From NCBI GenBank assembly GCA_018607725.1, contig JABBAY010000039.1, positions 1 through 43,666 of the forward strand: a DNA stretch of 43,666 nt, given 5' to 3'. The stretch comes from K189A clade bacterium. GTDB taxonomy: Bacteria > Pseudomonadota > Gammaproteobacteria > Pseudomonadales > Azotimanducaceae. A model generated the notes under the pieces. It was not told the DNA's origin and made no database searches. It was given only the letters and a program-made list of their open reading frames with translations. Positions 11,764-21,055 of the stretch are shown here, piece after piece (position 1 is the stretch's first letter; every line of letters starts with the position of its first letter). The position numbers were made by a program, and so were the translations under genes.

Positions 11764-11790
11764 CTGCCTGCAGCCAAAGGTTGCAGGCAG
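11764..11790. terminator. Perfect 9-bp inverted repeat between aroB and gltD stops (candidate bidirectional terminator)
   Basis: CTGCCTGCA (11764-11772) pairs perfectly with TGCAGGCAG (11782-11790) around a 9-nt loop. It begins immediately after the aroB stop, in the gap shared with the convergent gltD. No T tract follows on either strand, so intrinsic termination is uncertain. Confidence 0.5.
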
Positions 11791-11829
11791 CTCGCGTCAA
11801 TTTGTTAAGGCGCTGGCGGTGCTACTGAA

Positions 11830-13281
11830 TCATGGTAATTGGGTATTCCCCATCAAATCGCGGTCAATCTCTCGTGCCGCCTCGCGGCCTTCGTTAATTG
11901 CACGAACCACCAGATCCTGGCCGCGCCGACAATCAGCGGCAGCATAGACCTTAGGCACAGAAGTTCGGTAGTCGCTTTTGTTGGCAACAAAATTCCCGCG
12001 CCCATCAATCTCCATATCCAACTCGTCATTGATGTAATGTTCAGGTTGCAGAAAGCCCATAGACAAAAAGATTAAGTCGGCAGGCCAGGTCTTTTCCGTA
12101 CCCGGAATTTCTTGTAATTGCTCATCCACATTGATCGTAATAATACCGGTCAATTGACCTGCAGCGTCTCGAACAAATGATTTGCTCGCGATTTGATAAA
12201 CCCTGGGATCATCACCGAACTTCTCTGCAGCTTCTGTATGGCCGTAGTCAGTGCGATGAATCCGCGGCCAAAGAGGCCATGGATTGTTTTCTGCACGCTC
12301 CACAGGTGGGCGAGGTAACAGCTCGAAGTTTACTAGTGATTTGCAGCCATGGCGCAGCGACGTGCCGATGCAGTCGGTACCTGTGTCGCCACCACCGATG
12401 ACGATAACGTCTTTGCCCTTGGCTGAAATGAATTGGCCGTCAGCGTGATCGGAATCCAAGAGGCTCTTGGTGTTAGCAGTGAGAAATTCCATCGCCAAAT
12501 GTACGCCGGGCCCCTCTCTGCCTGGGATGTTCAAATCTCTGGCGAGGCTAGCGCCGGTTGCCAGTAGCACAGCATCGTTATCAGCAAGAAGACTTTGCAC
12601 TGCAATGCCATGACTACCCTGGCCACCGACGTCGGCGTTAACGAAGAAAACGATACCTTCGTCGCGAAGCAGTTGGATCCGCCGTTCGATGATCGACTTG
12701 TCGAGTTTCATGTTTGGAATGCCGTACATGAGTAAACCACCGAGCCGATCGGCGCGTTCATAGACGCTGACGGTGTGTCCTGCGCTATTGAGTTGTGCGG
12801 CCGCAGAGAGCCCGGCGGGTCCGGAGCCAATGACGGCAACCGACTTGCCGGTTCGAGTCACAGGCGGTACAGGTACAACCCAGCCTTCGTCAAAGCCTCG
12901 GTCAATGATGGCCGCTTCGATGTTTTTGATGGTGACCGCCGGATCCGTGATGCCTAACACACAGGCACCTTCGCAAGGTGCAGGACAAACTCTGCCGGTG
13001 AACTCCGGAAAGTTATTCGTTTTATGCAAGCGATCCAAGGCATCACGCCAGCGACCGTGGTATACCAGATCATTCCACTCGGGAATCAGGTTATGGATCG
13101 GGCAGCCATGGGTGGACTGACAGAATGGCACGCCACAATCCATGCAGCGTGAGCCCTGTTCCTTAAGGTGCTTGGGGTCGTGATTGGTATAGATTTCTTT
13201 GAAATCCACCAGGCGCACAGCAGGATCCCGGTACGGCTCTACCAGGCGTGCAATTTCCTTAAATCCAGTTGGTTTACCCAT
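11830..13281 (-). CDS. gltD: Glutamate synthase (NADPH) small subunit
   Basis: The small subunit takes electrons from NADPH via FAD and passes them through iron-sulfur clusters to GltB. The 483-residue protein has the N-terminal cluster region with [16 protein letters not shown] and [10 protein letters not shown]. The FAD-binding [10 protein letters not shown] motif follows at about residue 150, the NADPH-binding GGGDTGTD at about 297, and [13 protein letters not shown] near the C-terminus. Its start lies 36 bp after the gltB stop, so gltBD are one transcription unit. The pair runs opposite to aroKB. Confidence 0.97.
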   Translation of the reverse strand: MGKPTGFKEIARLVEPYRDPAVRLVDFKEIYTNHDPKHLKEQGSRCMDCGVPFCQSTHGCPIHNLIPEWNDLVYHGRWRDALDRLHKTNNFPEFTGRVCPAPCEGACVLGITDPAVTIKNIEAAIIDRGFDEGWVVPVPPVTRTGKSVAVIGSGPAGLSAAAQLNSAGHTVSVYERADRLGGLLMYGIPNMKLDKSIIERRIQLLRDEGIVFFVNADVGGQGSHGIAVQSLLADNDAVLLATGASLARDLNIPGREGPGVHLAMEFLTANTKSLLDSDHADGQFISAKGKDVIVIGGGDTGTDCIGTSLRHGCKSLVNFELLPRPPVERAENNPWPLWPRIHRTDYGHTEAAEKFGDDPRVYQIASKSFVRDAAGQLTGIITINVDEQLQEIPGTEKTWPADLIFLSMGFLQPEHYINDELDMEIDGRGNFVANKSDYRTSVPKVYAAADCRRGQDLVVRAINEGREAAREIDRDLMGNTQLP

Positions 13282-13317
13282 AGTTATCTCTTACTGCTCG
13301 TTAGTAGAGTCCGATGA

Positions 13318-16300
13318 TCAGGCGCTGGCGACGATGCGCGCTGTTTTGGCATTATTGGCCATCAGGACACGTTTATAATCGATTGGCATAACCTTGACGA
13401 ATAGGGCCAGGCTGGCATCCCAGTCGTCGAGAAGTGCGCTAGCGACTTTTGAACCAGTATATTGTAAATGTCGCTCAACCAGGCGGCGCAGTTCGAGAAT
13501 GTCGGCGGCGTCTTCCAGCTGCTCCAGGCCGATGGTTTCCATATTACACTGGCGTTCAAAATCTCTGTCGCGGTCGAGTATGTAGGCGATACCGCCACTC
13601 ATACCGGCGCCGAAGTTTCTTCCGGTCCGTCCAAGAACGACAACGCGGCCACCGGTCATATACTCACAGCCATGGTCACCGATGCCTTCGACGACGGCGT
13701 TGGCGCCGCTGTTGCGCACACAGAATCGTTCGGCGGCAATACCACGGAAGAAAGCTGAGCCGCTGGTTGCGCCATAGAGCACAACATTACCAATCAGAAT
13801 ATTATCCTCTGCTACGAAGCTACTGACCTTCGGTGGGTAGATCGCTATCCGCCCACCGGATAAACCCTTACCGACGAAATCGTTGGCATCACCTTCAACG
13901 GTGATACTGATACCTTTCGCCAGCCAGGCACCGAGGCTTTGTCCAGCGGTTCCCGTCAGCTTGATGTTGATCGTATCATCATTGAGTAACTTGCCGTGGG
14001 TCGCCTTGGCAACCTCATGGGACAACATGGTGCCCACCACGCGGTTGATGTTGATTACCGGCAAGTCAATGTCGACTACCTCGCCGTTGAGCAGAGCGGG
14101 CTGAGCCAGACGAATGAGTTCATTGTCGAGGGCTTTTTCCAGGCCGTGATCTTGTTCCATGACCCGATATACTTGCGTGTCGTCATAGACGATCGCAGCG
14201 GGGGTCAGAATGGAGCTGAAATCCAGGCCTTTAGCTTTCCAGTGTTGCAGTGCTTGGTCCATTTCCAGAACATCGACTCTGCCAACCATCTCATTGACGG
14301 TGCGGAAGCCGAGCTCGGCCATGATCAAACGCATTTCTTCAGCGACCATAAAGAAGTAATTGACGACGCTCTCTGGTTTACCGTTGAATTTCTTACGTAG
14401 CTCTGGATCCTGGGTCGCGATTCCCACTGGGCAGGTATTCAAGTGGCACTTGCGCATCATGATGCAACCCAGCGTGATCAAGGGTGCCGTTGCAAAGCCG
14501 AATTCCTCGGCCCCAATCAAGGCGGCAATGGCCACATCGCGGCCGGTTTTCAGCTGACCATCGGTCTGCAAATAAACTCTGGATCTGAGATTGTTCATCA
14601 CCAAGGTCTGGTGTGCTTCGGCCAGACCCAGTTCCCAGGGTAAGCCTGCATGTTTAATAGAAGTCAGCGGTGAGGCGCCGGTGCCGCCGTCATGACCAGC
14701 AATAACCAGATGATCTGCCTTGGCCTTGGTGACACCTGCGGCAATCGTTCCGACGCCAATTTCGGCGCCCAGTTTGACGCTGATACGGGCTGTGGGGTTG
14801 GCATTTTTCAGGTCATGAATCAGTTGCGCCATGTCCTCGATAGAATAGATGTCATGGTGCGGTGGTGGACTGATTAAACCGACGCCTGGCGTCGAGTGGC
14901 GAATCCTGGCGATAGTCTCATCAACTTTACCGCCGGGTAATTCCCCACCTTCACCAGGTTTTGCGCCCTGAATAATCTTGATCTGAAGTTCATCAGAGTT
15001 GGCTAGATACCAGATCGTGACACCGAAGCGACCGGATGCAACCTGTTTAATAGCCGAACGTTTCGAATCGCCATTAGGCATTGGATCGAACCTGATAGGG
15101 TCTTCGCCACCTTCACCGGTATTTGATTTTCCGCCCAGTCTGTTCATGGCGACAGCCAGGCTTTCATGAGCCTCAGCAGAAATAGAGCCAAAGCTCATTG
15201 CCCCTGTGCAGAATCGTTTGACAATTTCTTGCGCTGATTCAACTTGGTCTAATGGAATAGGTCCGCCATTCACGCCAGACTTGAAGTTCAAGAGTCCTCG
15301 AAATGTACAGCGTCGAGTCGTCTCTTCATTGGTGTGTTTGGCAAAAGCCCAATAAGCATCCTGGCTATTAGTTTGCGTCGCCACTTGCAAGCTTGAAATT
15401 GCTGTGGGGTCCCACATATGCGCGTCGCCTTCGCGGCGCCAGTGGATGTCGCCAGGATTGGGTAAAACGGGTATGAGGTTGCTGCTTCGTAGCGGATAGC
15501 CAAGGTGATGGCGTTGTAACATTTCTGCGAACAACACTTCGAAGTTGACGCCCTGAACTCGACTGGCAGTGCCAACGAAGCACTGGTTGATAATTTCGTC
15601 AGCCAAGCCGACGGCCTCAAAAATTTGTGCGCCTTTATAGGATTGCAGCGTCGAAATACCCATTTTCGCCATCACTTTGAGCATGCCTTTAGCCACGGCT
15701 TTTTTATAGCCATAGACAATCTCATCGTCGGAAGACAGCTCAGACTCGTCCAGTAACCCGTCGCGCTGTGCTTGCCAGATTGACTCGAACGCAAGGTAAG
15801 GGTTGATCGCGTCAGCGCCATAGCCGACTAGCAAGCAGTGATGGTGCACTTCGCGAGCTTCGCCGGTTTCGATGATCAGGCCTATTCGAGTCCGCTGATG
15901 GGTGGCGACCAAATGGTGGTGGACTGCGCCACAGGCTATGAGTGCGCTGATCGCCATGGCGTTCTCGGCGATATTGCGGTCAGATAAAACGATCAAGGAA
16001 AAGCCTTGCTCGATAGCTTCTGTTGCTTCCTGGCAGATGCGTGCCAAAGCTGCCATTAAGCCATCTTTGCCTGCAGATTTTTCGAAAGTAATATCGATAG
16101 TACGGGTTCGCCAGCCGCGGTAATCCATCTGTCGTAAGGTGCTGAGTTCTTCGTTTGACAGGATCGGGTGAGGCATTTTGAGGCGATTAGCCTGCTTTTC
16201 TGTGGTTTCCAACAGATTGCCTTCGGGGCCAATGAAGCACTCAAGTGACATCACAACCTCTTCCCGTATGGAATCGATAGCAGGGTTTGTCACCTGGGCA

Positions 16301-17898
16301 AACAGTTGTTTGAAGTAATCGTAAATCATGCGCGACTTATCTGACAGGCAAGCCAGAGCCGAGTCATTACCCATTGAGCCCAGAGGGTCCCGTGCTTCCG
16401 TCACCATGGGTAGCAGCATGAATTGCATGGTTTCGACGGTGTAGCCGAATGCTTGCATCCGGGGTACCAATGTCTCGGGAGAGAAACCGTGATTGTCAGC
16501 GACGGAGGGTATATCTTCCAAGTTAATCGTTTGCTGTGCCAGCCATTGACCATAGGGGCGCCGGTTAGCGTAGTCGCTCTTGAGTTCTTCGTCAGGAATC
16601 ATTCGGCCTTGTTCAAAGTCGATAAGAAACATTTTGCCCGGCTGGAGTCGACCTTTGAGCTTGACGTTCGCGGGGTCTACCGGCAGCACACCGACTTCCG
16701 ATGCCATGATGACCTTGTCATCATGGGTGACATAGTAACGGCTGGGTCGTAAGCCGTTGCGATCAAGTACGGCGCCGATATAGTCGCCGTCAGTAAAGAC
16801 GATAGATGCGGGACCATCCCAAGGTTCGAGCAAGGCTGAGTGATACTCGTAAAAGTCGCGTTTGTCTTGCGCCATGTTTTTGTCAGACTGCCACGCTTCG
16901 GGAATCATCATCATGACGGCTTCGTGCAGCGAGCGGCCAGACATTAAAAGAAATTCTAAGACGTTGTCGAACGTACCTGAATCAGAATGCTGTGGTTCAA
17001 CAATAGGGAATAGCTTATTGATTTCCGCCCCAAACAGCGGCGATTCGACCGACCCTTCGCGGGCCGTCATCATATTTTTGTTGCCCATTAAGGTGTTGAT
17101 TTCACCATTGTGGCTCATGTAGCGGTTGGGTTGAGCGCGGCCCCAGGATGGGAACGTGTTGGTGCTGAATCGCGAGTGCACCATGGCCAGGTGAGTTTCG
17201 AAATGGGTGTTTTCCAGATCCGGATAAAACGGAAATAGCTGGCCGGGCGTTAGCATGCCCTTGTAGACGATGACCTTGCTGGACAGGCTGCAAGCATAGA
17301 CCATATGGCCTTGAGTCAGATGGTCTGTGTGGCGTTTCAATAACTCCGAAAAGCGCCGTCGAATGATATAAAGTTTACGTTCGAAGGCATCGCCTGCAAC
17401 GCCATTGGCGGCGATAAACAATTGATCGATAGTCGGTTGTGCAGCCTGTGAGGCGGGGCCTATATTAGCGCCTTCGGGATCAGTGGGCACTTGGCGCCAG
17501 ACCAGGAATGTTTGGTCTTCCTCGGCAATAATGATTTCTATCTGTTCTTGGCAGTAGAGTCGTTCCGCAGCATCCTGAGGCAGGAATATGTTGCCCACGG
17601 CGTAGTGTCCAGGTGCTGGTAATTCGACGCTCAGTTCGCCGGCCATTCGGCGAAAAAAACTATGGGGCAAGGCGGTGAGCACGCCTGCGCCATCGCCGGT
17701 GTTTTCTTCAAACCCACAGCCGCCACGATGATCCATGCGCGCATTGATATGATGTGCGTCGAGCATGATCTGATGACTCGGCTGACCCTTGATGTTGGCG
17801 ACAAAACCTACGCCGCAAGAATCTTTTTCCTGCGCAGGGTCATAGAGCCCATTTTTGTCAGGGTAACTGCCAGGTTGTACGATAATTTTATTATTCAT
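13318..17898 (-). CDS. gltB: Glutamate synthase (NADPH) large subunit
   Basis: GltB makes two glutamates from glutamine and 2-oxoglutarate. The 1526-residue precursor has a 27-residue propeptide, cleaved to expose the catalytic Cys28 (DSCGVGF) of the class II glutaminase domain (to about residue 440). A central domain follows, then the FMN/2-oxoglutarate synthase domain (about 850-1220) with PGEGGELPGGKV and AGHDGGTGASPL. The 3Fe-4S cysteines are in MRKCHLNTCPVGIA, and the C-terminal GxGxG beta-helix domain ends the protein. The length is normal. It is the first gene of gltBD. Confidence 0.97.
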   Translation of the reverse strand: MNNKIIVQPGSYPDKNGLYDPAQEKDSCGVGFVANIKGQPSHQIMLDAHHINARMDHRGGCGFEENTGDGAGVLTALPHSFFRRMAGELSVELPAPGHYAVGNIFLPQDAAERLYCQEQIEIIIAEEDQTFLVWRQVPTDPEGANIGPASQAAQPTIDQLFIAANGVAGDAFERKLYIIRRRFSELLKRHTDHLTQGHMVYACSLSSKVIVYKGMLTPGQLFPFYPDLENTHFETHLAMVHSRFSTNTFPSWGRAQPNRYMSHNGEINTLMGNKNMMTAREGSVESPLFGAEINKLFPIVEPQHSDSGTFDNVLEFLLMSGRSLHEAVMMMIPEAWQSDKNMAQDKRDFYEYHSALLEPWDGPASIVFTDGDYIGAVLDRNGLRPSRYYVTHDDKVIMASEVGVLPVDPANVKLKGRLQPGKMFLIDFEQGRMIPDEELKSDYANRRPYGQWLAQQTINLEDIPSVADNHGFSPETLVPRMQAFGYTVETMQFMLLPMVTEARDPLGSMGNDSALACLSDKSRMIYDYFKQLFAQVTNPAIDSIREEVVMSLECFIGPEGNLLETTEKQANRLKMPHPILSNEELSTLRQMDYRGWRTRTIDITFEKSAGKDGLMAALARICQEATEAIEQGFSLIVLSDRNIAENAMAISALIACGAVHHHLVATHQRTRIGLIIETGEAREVHHHCLLVGYGADAINPYLAFESIWQAQRDGLLDESELSSDDEIVYGYKKAVAKGMLKVMAKMGISTLQSYKGAQIFEAVGLADEIINQCFVGTASRVQGVNFEVLFAEMLQRHHLGYPLRSSNLIPVLPNPGDIHWRREGDAHMWDPTAISSLQVATQTNSQDAYWAFAKHTNEETTRRCTFRGLLNFKSGVNGGPIPLDQVESAQEIVKRFCTGAMSFGSISAEAHESLAVAMNRLGGKSNTGEGGEDPIRFDPMPNGDSKRSAIKQVASGRFGVTIWYLANSDELQIKIIQGAKPGEGGELPGGKVDETIARIRHSTPGVGLISPPPHHDIYSIEDMAQLIHDLKNANPTARISVKLGAEIGVGTIAAGVTKAKADHLVIAGHDGGTGASPLTSIKHAGLPWELGLAEAHQTLVMNNLRSRVYLQTDGQLKTGRDVAIAALIGAEEFGFATAPLITLGCIMMRKCHLNTCPVGIATQDPELRKKFNGKPESVVNYFFMVAEEMRLIMAELGFRTVNEMVGRVDVLEMDQALQHWKAKGLDFSSILTPAAIVYDDTQVYRVMEQDHGLEKALDNELIRLAQPALLNGEVVDIDLPVININRVVGTMLSHEVAKATHGKLLNDDTINIKLTGTAGQSLGAWLAKGISITVEGDANDFVGKGLSGGRIAIYPPKVSSFVAEDNILIGNVVLYGATSGSAFFRGIAAERFCVRNSGANAVVEGIGDHGCEYMTGGRVVVLGRTGRNFGAGMSGGIAYILDRDRDFERQCNMETIGLEQLEDAADILELRRLVERHLQYTGSKVASALLDDWDASLALFVKVMPIDYKRVLMANNAKTARIVASA

Positions 17899-18439
17899 CT
17901 ATACCTACTCTTTATACTAACCATGGGGTTTATCCCGGGGTCGGTAATCAGTCTGGACAGCCAGTTAGGCTGCACCGTACATCACATCAAGGCTCGAGTG
18001 ACTCAAGCTAAATACTAAAAAGGAGTTCGCAGAGAGAAGATGTAACTCTGCTCTTTGTTACGGCGCTCAGCCAGTTATGGACGTGCCCATACTTTTAGCG
18101 TGGGCGGTCAATGAGTGCTGGATCAAAGTGCCGGATAAAGCGCCCGATCAGACCGGCCAGAAACAATACCATTAGAACGCCAAAAGTCAAGCATGCAGAG
18201 GTTCGATTAAACCTGTTTGTATGCTGCAACCGGTTGAAATAAAAGGATATTGCAGTGCAAAAAATATGTTGGCAGTTCGCCGCAGGAGATGTGTTGTGGT
18301 CTTTGGTTCCGTGGCGGTTGTGGCGAATCTGTAGCCAAGCAGACAAAAACACAGGAAATCGTACATTAAGACGCCACATGGACGTTGATTTGGGTATAAT
18401 TTGGCGTTTTTAGTCGTGACTCACCCCAGAGGAATCATC
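17899..18439. promoter_or_regulatory. Divergent intergenic region gltB / mdh
   Basis: These 541 bases without a confident gene must carry the promoters of gltB and mdh. A perfect TATAAT (18395-18400) lies 40 bp before the mdh start, but no good -35 box sits at 16-18 bp. An imperfect hairpin GCAGAG (18029-18034) / CTCTGC (18046-18051) is present. A 94-codon minus-strand frame (18095-18379) has one hydrophobic stretch but no recognisable family, and I do not call it a gene. Confidence 0.4.
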
Positions 18440-19417
18440 ATGAAAGAGCCAGTACGTGTAGCGGTCACCGGTGCCGCAGGACAAATCAGTTATTCATTGT
18501 TATTTCGCATCGCTGCCGGCCAGATGCTCGGCACCGATCAGCCGATTATCCTGCAACTGCTGGAAATTCCACCGGCAATGGGTGCCTTGGGTGGTGTTGT
18601 CATGGAGTTAGACGACTGTGCGTTTCCGCTGGTGCAGGGTATCGTCGCGACTGATAACCCCGATATCGCCTTCAAGGATGCAGATTATGCGTTGCTAGTA
18701 GGATCTCGGCCTCGAGGCCCGGGCATGGAGCGCAAAGACCTGCTTGAAGCCAATGCGGCGATCTTCTCTGTGCAGGGTAAGTCATTAAATGACCATGCTA
18801 AGAAGTCCGTCAAAGTGCTGGTTGTAGGCAACCCAGCCAACACCAACAGCCTCATCGCCCAGCGCAACGCGCCTGATTTAGATCCTCGGCAATTTACGGC
18901 AATGACTCGACTTGATCACAATCGGGCGCTGACTCAGATCGCTCAAAAGACCGGCAAGCATGTCACTGACGTCAAGGGTCTGGCTATCTGGGGTAATCAC
19001 TCTGCCACACAATACCCGGATCTGCATCATGCCAAAGTAGCGGGTCAGGATGCGCTGAGCCTCGTGGACCAGGCTTGGATCGAAGCTGACTTTATCCCGA
19101 CGGTACAGCAGCGCGGCGCGGCTATTATCAAGGCGCGTGGGTTATCCAGTGCGGCATCAGCGGCGAATGCGGCGATTGAGCATGTGCGTGACTGGGCGCT
19201 GGGTACTCAGGGTGAAACCGTCAGCATGGGTGTTTATTCCGATGGCAGTTACGGTATTACCAAGGGTCTGATTTACTCCTTCCCCTGCACCTGCGAAAAC
19301 GGCGACTGGGCAATCGTTCAGGGTTTGAGCATCAATGGCTTCAGTCAGGAAAAGATGTCGGCAACGGAGACGGAGCTGGTTGAAGAGCGTGATGCGGTTG
19401 CACACCTGCTTAAATAG
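18440..19417 (+). CDS. mdh: Malate dehydrogenase (NAD)
   Basis: The TCA-cycle enzyme interconverts malate and oxaloacetate. The 325-residue protein begins [19 protein letters not shown], with the NAD-binding GxxGxxx loop. Active-site residues are visible in [13 protein letters not shown], in LDHNRA (Asp159) and in IWGNHSATQ (His187). It is the cytosolic-type MDH found in many proteobacteria rather than the E. coli Mdh type. The frame is open to 18401, but the AGAGGA Shine-Dalgarno 6 nt before 18440 and the family N-terminus fix the start. Confidence 0.96.
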   Translation: MKEPVRVAVTGAAGQISYSLLFRIAAGQMLGTDQPIILQLLEIPPAMGALGGVVMELDDCAFPLVQGIVATDNPDIAFKDADYALLVGSRPRGPGMERKDLLEANAAIFSVQGKSLNDHAKKSVKVLVVGNPANTNSLIAQRNAPDLDPRQFTAMTRLDHNRALTQIAQKTGKHVTDVKGLAIWGNHSATQYPDLHHAKVAGQDALSLVDQAWIEADFIPTVQQRGAAIIKARGLSSAASAANAAIEHVRDWALGTQGETVSMGVYSDGSYGITKGLIYSFPCTCENGDWAIVQGLSINGFSQEKMSATETELVEERDAVAHLLK

Positions 19418-19436
19418 CAGTTTGTAGTTGGCGCGA

Positions 19437-19469
19437 GCCGATATCAGCCTTGACCGGCCGATATCGGCC
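19437..19469. repeat. Inverted/palindromic sequence between mdh and the PMI-like gene
   Basis: GCCGATATC (19437-19445) is complementary to GATATCGGC (19460-19468), and GGCCGATATCGGCC (19456-19469) is itself a perfect 14-bp palindrome. The site lies in the gap between two convergent stops, so a structure limiting read-through is plausible, but there is no T tract. Confidence 0.5.
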
Positions 19470-19526
19470 ATCATCTACCGAGCCTAGCCTGACGGTGGTA
19501 TTGCCGCCGATGGGCCTGCTAGACGC

Positions 19527-20807
19527 CTAGGTGCTTGGTATCGCGAGCAACAGGATAGCAGGCGATGAGCCTGAGTTGACCAATCGCTGCGCAGGCGCCA
19601 GCGCGCTCAACAGCATGCCGTCCTCATTGGTGAGGGGCTGTTCACCGACCCGCACCTCGCCTTCCACGCCGATTAAGATGCCGTAGTCTTGCAGCGCCAA
19701 TGTATGGCTGCTGTTGACCTCCAGGCGAATCCGGCGCACTTCAAACTGTGGAAATTGCACGATCTGATGGACCTCGCAACCGGGCTCATGGGCGATGCTA
19801 ATGGGCTCGAGCGCCATGTTCGAGTCAAGATTGGCGCGATTGATGGCGGTCTCTGTATCCCAGTGCGACTGGGTGAGTACTTTTTGCCCAAATGACAGAA
19901 TAAACCGTTCATAGTGGGGTGACTGAAACTCGATAACCCGCACGCCATGCTGGAGTGAGTGGGGCGTTCTGGGTTGAACCTGAATAATACTGCCCACTTC
20001 GAGCTCTTTGAGGTCGGTAAATGCCTCCATTGTATGGCGGCGTTGCAGCTCTTGTTGGTTGAGTTCGTCATCTAGGGATGCGCGCCAGTGCTCTGCCAGT
20101 GTTGGCGCAATAATGGCGTCAAGTGCATAGCCGTTATCGGCCTTGATTTTGTCGAGCTCAAGGTCGATGGCTTCACGTATTGACCGATAATGATTAACTG
20201 CTGCCAGATAGGCTTGTTTGAACGCCGCTGGGGATTCAAATTCCTTGAGTTTGTCTGGGTTAAATCCATACCTGATCTGCCCCTTGCCATTGGGCCAGGC
20301 CACGTCATCCACATGAGTGACGACGTAAACTTCGATTTTTTGTTCATGTAGTTCAAGGTACAAGTCGCCGTACACAGTCTGTTGCAGCGGGGCCAAGATC
20401 TTCAGCAGAATAGGATCTTGCGCCGTCGTTGTGCCGAGCAGGTGTTTGGGGCTCAGGGCAATGAGCCAGGGTAGCGGCGTGTTCTGGATGCTGCAAATTC
20501 CCCGTGATTCAATCCCGGTGTACCAAATTTCAGCGCCCCAAGGCTTGGGCACCGTTACCTGATCCAGGCGTAGTGGCGCCGTCAGATTAATCCAATCTTT
20601 AGGCATTGCGCGTGGATCAGCGGCGATTCGACAGTACAGCTCACCGGCGCTGAGGTGACACTCGCAGTATAATTGTACGGTCGATGGTTCCGCCTCATAG
20701 TAGCGCAGGAACTCAAAATTAAAGCTGACCTGGGCATCAACAGCACTCAGCAATAGTTCCTCGATGATCCGGGCTGGCGCAGCCACGGTGCCTAACGACT
20801 TATCCAT
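19527..20807 (-). CDS. Mannose-6-phosphate isomerase-like cupin protein, divergent
   Basis: Two segments place this 426-residue protein in the type I phosphomannose isomerase fold: VPKPWGAEIWYTGIESRG (the KPWGxE motif, about residues 90-105) and RTPHSLQHGVRVIEFQSPHYER (the metal-binding PH motif, about 285-305). In type I enzymes the other metal ligands lie in a QVHP segment and a later Glu. Here the corresponding region reads QQTVYGDLYLELHEQ, so the site looks altered and the substrate is unknown. The protein could be an isomerase with different metal geometry or a non-catalytic cupin. I chose ATG 20807; a TTG at 20819 would add four residues. No Shine-Dalgarno is visible because the leader is a 14-bp repeat. 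It is convergent with mdh. Confidence 0.7.
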   Translation of the reverse strand: MDKSLGTVAAPARIIEELLLSAVDAQVSFNFEFLRYYEAEPSTVQLYCECHLSAGELYCRIAADPRAMPKDWINLTAPLRLDQVTVPKPWGAEIWYTGIESRGICSIQNTPLPWLIALSPKHLLGTTTAQDPILLKILAPLQQTVYGDLYLELHEQKIEVYVVTHVDDVAWPNGKGQIRYGFNPDKLKEFESPAAFKQAYLAAVNHYRSIREAIDLELDKIKADNGYALDAIIAPTLAEHWRASLDDELNQQELQRRHTMEAFTDLKELEVGSIIQVQPRTPHSLQHGVRVIEFQSPHYERFILSFGQKVLTQSHWDTETAINRANLDSNMALEPISIAHEPGCEVHQIVQFPQFEVRRIRLEVNSSHTLALQDYGILIGVEGEVRVGEQPLTNEDGMLLSALAPAQRLVNSGSSPAILLLAIPST

Positions 20808-20855
20808 GTTCTGACTCAAATGTTCTGACTCAAATGTTTCGACTCAAATGTTCTG
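20806..20855. repeat. 14-bp tandem repeat at the start of the PMI-like gene
   Basis: ATGTTCTGACTCAA is repeated exactly at 20806-20819 and 20820-20833, with a variant copy ATGTTTCGACTCAA (20834-20847) and a partial copy to 20855. It forms the whole visible leader of the minus-strand PMI-like gene and overlaps its start codon. Confidence 0.9.
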
Positions 20856-21055
20856 GGCTGGTTCGCAGGCTTAGCGCTATGGCGGGCTTGCGAGATGCTG
20901 TTTGGGTTGATTAAACGTCATATTAAATGAATTTAAGGGACTATCCATCGTTTCCGCCAGGAGGCCGAGGTTTTCCCGCTTTCCTAGTCCGATAACGGCT
21001 AGATCGTGATCGGCGTCGGGACTAAGATAAAGCCAAACCTCAGTATGTTGGCCGT

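Noticed and set aside
18022-18045. Shine-Dalgarno followed by ATG-TAA, resembling a minimal start-stop element
   Set aside because: The spacing of about 14 nt is too long and the configuration can arise by chance.
18095-18379. 94-codon minus-strand frame between gltB and mdh
   Set aside because: It has one hydrophobic stretch but no family features, no clear ribosome binding site and unusual composition; likely spurious.
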